Shown: positions 10,779 to 20,764 of the stretch, one piece after another
Numbering within the stretch: position 1 is the first letter of the stretch
How the letters are laid out: every line of letters begins with the position of its first letter
Assembly (NCBI RefSeq): GCF_000006405.1
Contig: NW_003215582.1
Coordinates: forward strand, 717,285-781,284
Reading direction: 5' to 3'
Source: Perkinsus marinus ATCC 50983
Lineage: Eukaryota; Perkinsozoa; Perkinsida; Perkinsidae
DNA length: 64,000 nt
Position numbers and translations under genes: made by a program
Notes under the pieces: model-generated
Told to the model about the DNA's origin: nothing
The model's input: the letters and a program-made list of their open reading frames with translations, nothing else
Databases searched by the model: none

Positions 10779-12732
10779 ATGTCAGCCATCGATGGCGTCG
10801 ACGCTGTGGATAATGCAGTTCTGCAAGCTGTACTATCGGGGGTTCCATAGTCCCTCACCGTGCCGTCACTTCTATTTCCTCAGGCGGAGACGCTGTCTTC
10901 AATGCCATCCATAAAGCCATTTATTGAGGCTTATCGATCGATCGTCAACGCTGATGCGGAGCTCGCCACGGCTGTGAATGACAGACAAGCCCTTTACCGG
11001 AATACGGTGGAAATGGGTACTGGTCGGAGTGCGGCGTGGACTGGCTTGAGGGGCCTGGTAAGTGCTAGTTTGAGTTCTCCGTCGGGGTATTCTCTTACCT
11101 TAGGCTCCGCGGAACCCCATACTCCGGCTGCACATCTGGAATACCACTGGAGGGAAGTTATACCCAGAGGACGCAGCAGAGCGATGGGCATGGTCTGAGG
11201 CCGTCCCCCAACATCATGTTGACTGGTCTAAGGAGCTCTCATGTGGGAGGTGGACGCTCTTTATAAAGGTGGGCAACTATGAAGTGTAATTCCTCTCATT
11301 GATTGTATTCCTCGCCGGTGGATGACGTTACTATTCCTACATCCCCTCGCGGTGGGAAATTTAGTCACTTCAGGGTGATGTGGTATCGGACGAAGGCTAC
11401 ACTGTGGGGATCTCCAATGCCGTTAAATTCTCGGACGTGGTTGAGAGACTCCTCATCCTGGGAATATCCGATGACACTTGTGAACACAAAAGCCCCGCGG
11501 TATGGGAGAGGAAGGCTGGAGACCGATACGATGGTATCCAGCTCAGTCAGGAAGGCACCAAGGTGAGTGCTGCTTGTGGAAGCTTTTCGAGAAGTATGAT
11601 TAGGAACTCGTGCTGAAACTAGTCTTTTTCATGCGAGACTATCCTGGCTCCATGGTTGAAGTACCCCCAGAGATAGAGAAGATCGTCACTGGAAGACGAC
11701 GTATAACGATGCCGACCTTGGTGAGGAACATCTTTGCATTTGCTGAAGTAGTTGCTTGTGTTAGGTCCGCTCTCTGTGGGGCTACATCCGACGGGAAAAT
11801 CTAGTTATCGAGAATGATACCGGGGAGGTTAAGTTCAAACCGGACGCGCTTCTGACAGCGGTAAGTCACATCAAGACTGGCAATGACGATGTTGTTGCCT
11901 TCGTCAGCATCTCTTCCCTGAGGACTTGATGACGCCTGGACCGCCTCCAGAGAGGACGGTAGAGGAGCTCTATGATGCTGCGTCTCGGATGTGCAAGCCT
12001 CCCGGACCAGTAGTGATAAATCACAAGCTGAAGTGAGTACTGTAGTTAGCAATGGAGTTTCACCCGTGATATGAAAAACACTATTGAAGAAATATTTCAC
12101 GGCTACTGCATAGCGCAAATATTTTCTTCACTGAGTTTTACATCACCCTACGTAAAACGCGTGAAGCTCCAGTGAATTTGATCATGGAGTATTGTCAGTT
12201 TCGATCAATTTGACCCGACGGCCTCGGAAATGGTGTATACGATACCAGTTGACCTCAGCTACTGCGACACTCCATTGCAGAACACAACATGTGGGTGGAT
12301 GAAGCTGTTGATAGTGATCACTCGAGTAGTTCAGGCAGCGAACCGACGGCGAGAAGACTGGCTTCATTTCCTGACCTCAAAACCGATGCCCTCTCTGCAC
12401 TGAAGAGTAGCTGCAATAATGTGAGTTGGTCTAAGCTATGATGTGGGTCGGTTTCAGCCATCATGTCTCAGCTCATAGTTGCGGCGGACCGCCTTGACTT
12501 CATGAGGGCCTTTGCCTCGGACCCGAAGGGAATTCTCGAAGCGGCCCTGGAGGGCCGACCAGTAGAACAGGCAGACCCTCGCGATAAGGAGACTCGAAAG
12601 AGGCTGCGAGAGGCTGAGCTGCTCTCCTGTGCATCGCATCTCGTAGCAACGACTATGACTGCAGAAACGTCGGAGACGAGCGCGGAAGACACTCCTCACG
12701 TGACACGTTTGAGATCAACTCCGCGACGATGA
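10779..12732 (+). CDS. SMARCD: SMARCD/BAF60/Swp73-type SWI/SNF subunit with SWIB domain
   Basis: At least eight exons follow BAF60 in order. MSAIDGVDAVDNAVLQAVLS starts at 10779. Then come MPSIKPFIEAYRSIV; LHIWNTTGG and ELSCGRWTLFIKV (compare 'W.LR.EGRLL'); SPVDDVTIPTSPRGGKFSHF; and RDYPGSMVEVPPEIEKIV. The SWIB domain core is SALWGYIRRENLVIEND, followed by GEVKFKPDALL (about 11765-11865). After it come PPGPVVINHKLK, matching 'PPEPIIINH', and near the end QLIVAADRLDFMRAFASDPK, matching the conserved 'REFMLSFA.DPQ' segment. Family members are core subunits of nuclear SWI/SNF chromatin remodellers and contact transcription factors. The intron at about 12035-12190 carries a MITE-like element. Exon borders in the middle remain approximate. 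Confidence 0.8.
12054..12170 (+). repeat. MITE-like element, copy 1 (in SMARCD intron)
   Basis: This 117-bp segment has 10-bp terminal inverted repeats with one mismatch (GGAGTTTCAC at the left, GTGAAGCTCC at the right). It is AT-rich inside. A diverged copy in reverse orientation lies at 46504-46610; they share GTTTCACCCGTGATAT, TTCCACGGCTACTG-like and GAGTTTTACA blocks. No coding capacity. Confidence 0.7.
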
Positions 12733-12898
12733 TGACTTCTACTGCCGCATTGCCTTGTGAATCGAGATCGGCCCTCATTGTATACTTGCCCCTCCCCATC
12801 ATTTGTGATTGTTTGAAGACGACGACCGTCACCCTCTTGCGTTTCCCAGCTTGCAATGAGCACGAATCGGTTCAGGTTTTGATGCATGATATGGGGGT

Positions 12899-15800
12899 AT
12901 GGCCTCGACCAGAAGCAGTAGATTAGATCGATCGAAGCCCTTCGGTCCGGGTTTTACGTATGTTAGTGGACTCCATGGCAACACTCACCGAGATTCTGCA
13001 TATTTGCGCTTGTACAATAGCGGCGACTACGACCATATTCCGCGCTCTATACGACCGTATTATATCCTCTCGGTCATGAGGGACGGCCTACGTCGGTCTA
13101 CTTTGAAGAGAGGTCGGTCCTTGGAAGAGCTCAGCCCCGTATCTTCTGCAGCCTCGGCTGGGGCGGGGAGAGTTGACGATATGGAAGAGGCACCTTTGAG
13201 GAAGCGGCGTAGGACCAGTAGTCTATGCTCTGAGCACTCTGCACTGGAGGAGGCTGAGCAGCTTACAGATGAAGGGCAGGTGAGAAAGCTCCAGTGACAT
13301 TCTCGATGCTTCTTCATATTGCAATATCACTCTAGGTCCATCTGGGGGTACCAATACGAGAGGATGTTGGAGGGATGAGAAGAGACGAAGAGGAAGCTTC
13401 TTTCGAGTCGCCGCTAAGTCAGGTCACGAGACCTTCGTTCCTAGCAGTGTTGTCGTCCTCGGAGGAAGCTACTCGACCGGCATTAGATACTGTGATGGAG
13501 GGAGACGAGATTGAAGTATGGCTCACTCATGGCCTTCCTGGCTCCACTCACCTCGATCAGGTCCACGCTGCACAATCTTCACATTCACAAGTGTCCGAGT
13601 CCTCGCCATCGGTGATGTCTCTAGGCTCCGAGACTTCGGAAGCGAGCACACCGGTTGAGGGTTCCGAATCGGAGGAGGAGAGCGCGGGCATTGGAGAAGC
13701 TGTCGAGGCACTTGAGGGGAACTCTGAACAGTCCTCAACGAGATCGACTGATGAGGAAGTGTTGATGGAAGAAGTTGAGGTCCACGGAGGGGAGGAGCAT
13801 TCTGAGGAGGCAGAAGTGATGGAAGACGAATCTGGAATGCAGGAGCTAGATATGGATAATGTAGAGTTGTTGCCCGCACATGAGAGCGAGATCGGGAAAC
13901 CTGATGCGACACACGATGAAGAATACAGTGACGGGGAGGAGGAGGTCAAAACGCCGACAGCTGATTCCCTGTTGGAGTACAAGGCTGTTGAAGACACCAA
14001 TCTTATTGAGTCCTCATCCGAGTCGTTGCAGTTCTCGCCTGATGAGGAGGTAGAGAGCCCTCTGGGCAGCGGGCCGATCGAGTGGGATCATAGTCCGACC
14101 TCTTCGGGCGGACTACAAGAATTGGATGGACACTCTTCTCAACGGAGTCAAAGTGAGGAGCTTGAGATACTGGGAAGTGAACAGGATGAGGATGAGGCGA
14201 ATAATGAGGGATCCACGGCTGAGGAGCATTATGATCATGGGGGAAGGGTCGAAGAGCGAAGCGGTGCGAGCACCACTGTTCTTTCTTGTTCATGCTCTCC
14301 CATGTAGGAGTCCTCGATGATGCTGAAGGCGATCGAGAGGCTGTAGACGCAATGGAACCGGCGCCGATCCCAATGTCTGCCACTGGCCGGCCTCTACGAC
14401 GAGCAGCAATCGCCGCATTGGAAGAGATACATGCGGAAGCTGCATCCAACAGTACGCTATTGGTTTGTTATGGGAACCTCATCCCCCAAATTCTCGTGTT
14501 ATTCATCCGCCTAAGCGTCGCTCCGCTGATGAGACTGTGCGTGTTTCTCAGCTCGGCCTCACCACTTTCACTCTTCTCCTGACGCTGTGGACTTTCAAGA
14601 TGAACACGGTCAGATGGCTGAGGTGACTGTAGAAGTAGTCGCTATTATCACCTTGGTAGTTTGGAACTGTGCGCAGGAGGAATATTCCCCCATGAAGAGC
14701 AGTCCGAGAAGGCGAAGTCCCAGAAAGGGAAATAAGGCAGAAGCATCGACTGAATCCATTAGTATGGCAATGAACCCAGCGTCGGCTGGAGTGGTCCCAA
14801 TGGTGTCGAGTGAGGAGGTTAAAGAGGATTCAGTACAGAGTCCAACAGGGTCTGACCTGGCGAATGAAGGTAGCCTACCTTGAGTATGGGTTCTGACGGA
14901 ATTAATGCCGTATTGTTGTTGGGTTTATACTTGAAAAAATATTTCGCTTGATTCACAGTATGGTGAGCCCCTGAGCCCCTCACTAGCTGTTGGTGTGGTC
15001 AGGCTCTATAGTTGAAGACCTCTCTTCGCTTCCGGCATCTAGTGTGCTATCAGTGCCTGTTACACCGGCACCTAGACGAACTCCACGAGGTGGAGGACGA
15101 TTGACGCAGATCTCATGCTCGCCGACTGTTCGACGAACTACGAGAGCAAGTGCACTAGAGGCAATGGATAGGATCCACTCGATAGGTATCCACATCCACT
15201 GTGAAGTAGTCATCTTGCAATCTTCTCAGCTGTTGGTCGAGATGTGGCGCATGCATCGGAGTCAGGTGGAACTAGCGATGGTAAGAAGTCCGAGGAGCCT
15301 CTCTTGAACGTGTGAACTCAAAGTCAAACGCATACGACAACACGGCTCATTTAGACGCGCATCGATGCACACTATCTCACGAGGGTTCAGTTTTACCCTA
15401 TTGAAGCTGCTGTCTCTGCATGCTCCCTTTCACTCTTAGGAGGTCATATGGAAGCTGCTACTGCACTTCTTGAGGCGATAGGCGAAGACCATGCCCGTGC
15501 GACAAAAGAGAGGTCCTCAAGAGAGAGCCCACCTAGCAAGTCGATGAAGTCTCGTGATTTGCACGTACCGCCATCGATTGATCCTCCTATCCACCGTCCA
15601 GTAGCAGTAGAGAATGGGGATAATGAAAGCCTGGTGGGTGTGTGATTAGCTATGGAAGTGAAACCCCGCCCATTATAGGCGTCATCCTCGGTACGCGGTG
15701 ATGTTGAGAAGGACGTGGAGGGTCTTCCGAAGATAAGACACTCAGCGTACAACTCTTAGGCATGCCTTAGCTACCATGTTTCCGATTTTGTCAGACGCTT

Positions 15801-16161
15801 GCAGGCAAAAGCTCAAGCTGACAGTTCTGCTCCATCATCGTCGAATACGTCTCCAGAGAGGCGGAGGTGGGATACCTTCGAGTTCTCCACGCACAGTGTT
15901 CACACTCATCGTTTTGATAGGAAGAGTCGATCATCGGCCACATCCTCCAGCGCTACTTCTGAAGTTACACCGACTAAAACCCGGTAGGCTCTGTGTTGAG
16001 GCTGGTGTGGAACTGCTAATGTCAGGAAGCGTCTAGCCTCTACTGTTGCCGCGAAGTCCAAGACGAAGCCAAAAAGAGGAAGGCTCGCGGCCATTCCGGA
16101 GGAGGAAGAGCCACAGACCACGAAACGGCCTACGGGACGAGGAGGTCGAACTGCGGGATGA
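12899..16161 (+). CDS. Large acidic, Ser/Glu-rich low-complexity protein, probably nuclear
   Basis: I do not recognise a family. The presumed start at 12899 gives MASTRSSRLDRSKPFG. Later exons carry RSLEELSPVSSAAS and a basic patch (LRKRRRTSS). A long exon (13375-14307) is dominated by Glu, Asp and Ser, such as GSESEEESAGIGEAVEALEG. Further exons hold Ser/Pro/Arg clusters: PMKSSPRRRSPRKGNKAE (about 14690) and TPAPRRTPRGGGRL (about 15065). The last exon is basic, with AT-hook-like KPKRGRLA and PTGRGGR just before the TGA at 16159-16161. Acidic stretches plus AT-hook-like motifs suggest a chromatin or nuclear protein, which is inference. The exon chain is incomplete and the region could hold two genes. 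Confidence 0.5.
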
Positions 16162-16414
16162 TTCCCTCGACAATGATGAGCACGGGTCACCACCGTAACG
16201 TTAACTGTTTCATTAATAGTCTCAGGAGGACTATTATGTGATGCCACATTTCCGGGAAGGATTGCCGAGTTCAGAACTAAGATGTTGAGTTTGAGTTCGT
16301 TCGGCTCATATCGATCAACATGGCGAGCGCTACATGCTCGAATGTGCTCCACCTGTCGTAGCATTAATGGTTTGGTGGCTCGGCGTTGCAGTGCATAGTT
16401 TTGTGTTAAAAAGC

Positions 16415-17175
16415 ATGGACATGTCCAACAACTCCCTTCCACCTCTCTCCAATGATTGCTTCCCCAATCAGTTGATGCATGGGGAGCGCCCAGCCCCAGA
16501 GAGTGTGGGGATGAGCCATCCTGTGGAGGCGATGCAAAAGAAGAGTCTCGTCAGTGCGGAGGTGCTACATGCCTATCAGTGAGAAAGCTATGTAGCTGTC
16601 CTCAGGCCCGCACTATGGAGACAGCCTCAGTGTTGTTCGGCATGAACATGCCTAGCAGAATGCTAATGGAACGTAACCTCCTCAGTACTTTCCATCGACT
16701 GCCTGGTGCTGGACCGTAATATCCTACTTAAGGAAGATGGTGGCCACCGTAGTCGTCTTTGATTTCAGGTCGAGCCTTCTGGGTTTAGAGACAGTTATGG
16801 GGATGGACGACACCATAGAGGCGGCTGATTACATGAATCGTAATAGGGTTGTCCGAGTCTGTACTGTAGTATCTCGTATAATTACTCTATGCAGCGTTAG
16901 TAGTTAGGAACTACGTTGGAGAATAGTAGCATATGCTCAGTACAGTTGACCGAACTGCTCTACGTGGATGCCTAGTTGGTGTTAGAACACGTATAATTAA
17001 TTTTAAATACTCACGACTTAGTAATGGTCATCGGAGTTGTATTTCCCTCCTCCACACAACCCAGGCCTACGCAAAGACATTCGCACTTCCTTTCTCCTCA
17101 GTTCCTGAGAGTTCACCATTCCCGCGCAGCAGGAAACCGGTCCATGATCAGATGGAGCAGAAGTTGGATATGTGA
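16415..17175 (+). CDS. POMP: Proteasome maturation protein (POMP/UMP1)
   Basis: UMP1 chaperones assembly and maturation of the 20S proteasome core and is then degraded. Exon 1 (16415-16561) starts MDMSNNSLPPLSNDCFP and includes MSHPVEAMQKK. After a 44-nt intron, exon 2 (16606-16715) reads TMETASVLFGMNMPSRMLME, then FHRLPGAGP. After a 53-nt intron (16716-16768), exon 3 reads SSLLGLETVMGMDDTIEAAD. This aligns closely with the human 'SSNLSLDVLRGNDETIGFED' segment, the most conserved part of the family. A final exon ending at 17175 gives KPVHDQMEQKLDM, like the family's C-terminal 'M...KLG'. The junction between exon 3 and the last exon is not fixed. A second in-frame ATG lies at 16421. The protein is of the usual small size. 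Confidence 0.8.
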
Positions 17176-17431
17176 TTATGGGATGATTGGAGTCTGATAT
17201 ACCTGAGAGCCATCGTAGTACTAGTTTCAATAATCAACATTTGCGTTTTCGTTAAGTATTCAACTCAAGGCTTGCGCACATACTAAGTGTCTACTCTATT
17301 GGATCCATCCCAATTGGCTCTCTGAGAGTTTCTGTCTCAAACTTTTAACTGAACATACCAAGGGCGGTCGTGGGATCAATGCGAATACTACGGCTCTGTA
17401 TTTAGTGTGTCCGATTGCGACGTGTTTCGGC

Positions 17432-18231
17432 ATGTCTGATCCGGAAGACAATGCGTCGGCGTATAGCGAGCCTCGTCGAGGTCGCCATTCATCACGGACG
17501 AGGAGTCGGTCTGGTAGGCGAGCCGAGGCTAAACTACTACCCAACCCTCAAGCAAGCGTAGGCCCTCCGGGTCGCGACAATACATGTCATCTTTGGAGAG
17601 ACACGGGGAAGTGCCGATATGGGGATATGTGCAAGTTCGAACATGTTGGTGAGAAACGTGGTGCTGTTCGGAGTAGAGTCGACCCTGCGGAGATTCCGAC
17701 GCCGCGACACCCGTTGATCCAGATAATGGAAAGGTGCAATCTGCCGGTAGTAGAGGAGGTACCCTTGGCTACGACCCCTAGTGTGAGTGGCAGTAAGCCT
17801 GAGGTCAGTGTGACACCACAGCCTACTGCTGTTGCACCTGCTACCGTGCCTGATGTTATCGACGTGTACCCTGCGAAATTGAAATTTGGAGAGAAGGAAA
17901 GGGTTGTTAGACTTGAAGGGCATATCACAATCGGAGAGCTATTGGCGAAGTATGGTTCCAAGTCCAATTTGAATGTGTGCAAGGACACAGATGGGGTCGA
18001 GTTAGATCACGACTTAACGCTATCCCAGGTACTGACAAGGGGGCATATCGCAGGGTGTTATTGTCTGGTTTGCTCAAGTTCCACGCCTATGTGATTCTTC
18101 GTTGCAACTTCTTTTGGAGGCTCTTAAGTTACACAAGTGGCGTTCGTTAATCTCAGGTTCGAGCTTTAGCGGGCTGCAAGGATGCATCGGATCCCGTACA
18201 GTTGGAATTGGCCGCTGAAGAAGAGTGGTAA
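17432..18231 (+). CDS. CCCH zinc-finger protein
   Basis: The first exon starts MSDPEDNASAYSEPRRG at 17432; the frame is open further 5', but this ATG precedes the first plausible protein sequence. An Arg/Ser-rich segment (HSSRTRSRSGRR) precedes a single CCCH finger, CHLWRDTGKC-RYGDMC-KFEH, with spacing C-x8-C-x5-C-x3-H typical of RNA-binding fingers. The C-terminal part (YPAKLKFGEKERVVRLEGH onward) looks like a compact alpha/beta fold, perhaps ubiquitin-like. A likely intron (18029-18156) joins LTLSQ to VRALAGCKDASDP and a terminal ELAAEEEW before TAA at 18229-18231. Without that splice the frame would end at 18094. A role in RNA binding is inferred from the finger only. Confidence 0.6.
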
Positions 18232-18256
18232 TGAGTCTAGACATATCGACTCAGTA

Positions 18257-19085
18257 ATGACGTTGAGATATGCTTCTTATGAGCCTCCATGTGTCTTTTG
18301 AGTTGGAATCAGTGTGCCAACAATGCAACGGTATTCACGCGTTAAACGGCTATTGCTCTGATCTGCTCGACGAAGACAGACGCGCCATACGATCAGTGAC
18401 AGAGCTGCCCAGATCTCCGGCACGATCTCGATAAGCATTGACATCGCCCGTTCCAGAGCTTGTCTTAACATAGTGGTGGTTTATCCTGGGGACGATTTAG
18501 AGCCATCAGCTTTGAGACGAAGTGACAATTCCCGAAGAGGTCCTAGGTTCTCGATAGATCAGATTTATACATCTACGAAACATTCATTAGGAGTGAAGTC
18601 GTCGGTATCGTAGTTCGATGATTAGAGCTACGGTGTTATGAGTAATTGCTAAAGGCGAACTCAGCGAAGCACACCATCTCGTCCAGGGGGCAAAGACTAA
18701 GTCCTAAGAGACACTCCCATGTCATCACATGAATGGAGGCTCGTCACCCTCATCACTCAGAAACACAACTCAGTACGATTCGCTCTTCTTGGAAGTTTGC
18801 CGACAGTATAGGAGTCGCCTAGACTCGCTAGAGGTTCGGGAGATTGCGCGACATAAGCCTAGCTCTCGGTCATGTCGTTACCCGATGACCTCTCTAGCTC
18901 ACTCAGCAGAGGTTCAGAGACATCTACCTATGGGTTGTGATATGTTACGTACCTGTCACAACTAAATAGGGGTCACTGTAGAAACTACTCATCACCACTC
19001 GGAGAATGTTCCTGATCTGATACTGAAACGGAGCGGTCCACTGCCGCCGACCCCTGTTGACTCGAATGCTCCTCAGCGCCTCTGA
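18257..19085 (+). CDS. Uncharacterised gene, fragmentary exons
   Basis: No family recognised. Protein-like plus-strand segments occur in succession: MTLRYASYEPP from 18257; CQQCNGIHALNGYCSDLLDE then RRAIRSVTELPRSPARS (about 18315-18435); DDLEPSALRRSDNSRRGPRF (about 18495); LFLEVCRQYRSRLDSLEVRE (about 18786); and a final HHSENVPDLILKRSGPLPPT ending at TGA 19083-19085. The CxxC-x9-C spacing might be a metal site. Splice joins are uncertain, so this is a gene outline rather than a model. It converges with the minus-strand gene to the right. Confidence 0.4.
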
Positions 19086-19137
19086 GCATGATAGTAAAAC
19101 TTATCGTCGCGAAACGAACCGGTCTGAACTGGTTATC

Positions 19138-20357
19138 CTACATTCTCTTTCGAGCTTTTACGAGTATGTCAGATGCTCTGGCCAGCACCGCCACAATTGC
19201 TGGTGAACTGCGAAGCGCTGGTACCGCCTGCAGAATGGCTATAGAACAACTACTTACCACATATTTCTCACTTCTACTGCAGTTCTGGCGCCCTCGTAAG
19301 CTTCCATAGCCTTCGGCAAGGTAGAAGCACTCTCTGTTAATGAAGCAATCTAGGGGAGATGAGGTAACTGACTGCATATATAACACCAGGAGGTGACCAT
19401 CTCATCAAGTCTCAGGAGCTCGGTCACCGAGTCGACCAACTCCCTAGTGATCGCGAGCTCTGTGATCCGCCGCATCTTCTCTGGTCGAAGGCCGCAACTC
19501 GCCAACTAAGAGAGCGAGGCATTTGCCTTCTGCAATGCGTAGACCTACCGTGCGGTAGTCCTTATCAATTCTAGAGACTGCTTGAACTACGGCTTCAGTG
19601 TGGTCTTGGTATCTACCGACCTGAGAGCTCTGCTTATGATAACTCGTCGCTACTTGATCATTTACTTTTGCAATACTCAATATCCCCGTTGATGGGGTAC
19701 ATGTCTGAACCAATAGTCTATAGCTACTGTAGGTTTCCTCTCCGACCTATCAACAGGCAACACTCGATTAATCCAAGCCAAGCTGTTGCCTGCCTGCTGA
19801 TTGAGTATCTTTATTTCTTTAGACAGAACACGCTGTGAGCTCTCCAGTGACTCACTGAGTGGTACTACACTGCCGTTCGCGTATGCTTCGGGCTCCAATA
19901 GAACACCTGAGACCCGACAACAACTTGAGATAGTGCTACGCCCATGTGAGTTGTGTCCTACCGAGATGGGGATGCGAGGCAGGTCTATTCCCTGCCCTGG
20001 GTGGACTGCTGCTGCTGCTAGCTGCCTGATTTTCTGATAGGGTCTCAAGACGCGAGTCGGAGGAGGCAGGCTCGGGCTGGAGAGGAAGAACGAGCGAGTA
20101 TCGGGGGGAGAGGAGAGCTCCTCAGATCTCCAGACAGTTGGATCATCCAGATAGAAAACCGTCGGTCGAAGTGAACAATGGACAAGAGAAATATCAGCAA
20201 GTGGACCCAGGGACTGACTCCATCGAGCCGGGCAAAAGGGAGGGGGCATCAGGTTAGAGTACGCGCTTACTTGTGAATCCGATCTCGAATAGTAAGCAGC
20301 CAACAGATGTCCAACTCGACCTTTACGCCCGCTACTGTCGGGGAGCCTGCTGGACAT
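19138..20357 (-). CDS. Uncharacterised gene with helical C-terminal half
   Basis: The likely start is the ATG at 20357 (MSSRLPDSSGRKGRVGHLLA), followed by a GTAAGC donor. The next exon ends PYQKIRQLAAAAVHPGQG before a 54-nt intron. Then come SESLESSQRVLSKEIKILNQ, QQAGNSLAWINRVLP and IAKVNDQVATSYHKQSSQ, with VVQAVSRIDKDYRTVGLRIA after it. Near the end are RRITELAITRELVDSVTELL and LPKAMEAYEGARTAVE. The latter parts are rich in helix-forming residues with heptad-like spacing, compatible with coiled coil. I cannot name the family. Stop and last splice sites are approximate. Confidence 0.4.
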
Positions 20358-20416
20358 TGAGACGTTGAAAAAACAGGAACACTGGAGAGGCTTTCTATTC
20401 ATATGCCTCTGTATTA

Positions 20417-20489
20417 TGATGCTTCCGCCCTCGAACCTGCGACCCCCGCGTTATTAGCACGATGCTATAACCGACTGAGCTAAACGACC
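20417..20489 (-). pseudogene. Degenerate tRNA-Ile (AAT anticodon) sequence
   Basis: Read on the minus strand from 20489, the sequence has an intact box A (TAGCTCAGTCGG) and the anticodon-loop block GTGCTAATAACGC of tRNA-Ile. A box B-like GGTTCGA follows. The 3' acceptor half does not pair with the 5' GGTCGTT, and the T-stem is mispaired. It is probably a decayed gene or tRNA-derived fragment, lying just upstream of the unnamed minus-strand gene. Confidence 0.55.
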
Positions 20490-20695
20490 AAGCAATACTC
20501 ATCATTGATGCATGATGCAATCGGAAGAGAAACGTCACTCTTACTTCTCGCAGGCCTGCGAAGCACGGACGACTGGTAGTAGGTCTAGTTACTCTCATCT
20601 TGCCCATCCTCCACAGGTTCCCAATATTCACATACTACAACCCTTACCACAATACGAGGGAAACACAGGAGGGAGGTTGAATGGATACCAAAAGT

Positions 20696-20696
20696 C

Positions 20697-20737
<41 letters not shown>

Positions 20738-20754
20738 CCGCAGCAGCAGCAGCA
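20696..20754. repeat. (CAA)n-(CAG)n microsatellite
   Basis: About fourteen CAA units are followed by five CAG-type units. It lies just beyond the SRP72 stop codon on that gene's 3' side, so it is probably in or near its 3' untranslated region. Confidence 0.95.
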
Positions 20755-20764
20755 GGAGCAGTCA

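Noticed and set aside
13523-14000. Long minus-strand frames opposite the acidic gene
   Set aside because: They are Ser/Pro-rich mirror images of the Glu/Ser-rich plus-strand exon, as expected from codon complementarity, and have no start or exon support.
18290-18315. Ultra-short introns of 16-24 nt (near 7345, 13048 and 18295)
   Set aside because: Frame changes could be bridged by such introns, but the genes concerned lack family alignments to prove it. Well-supported introns are all at least 43 nt.
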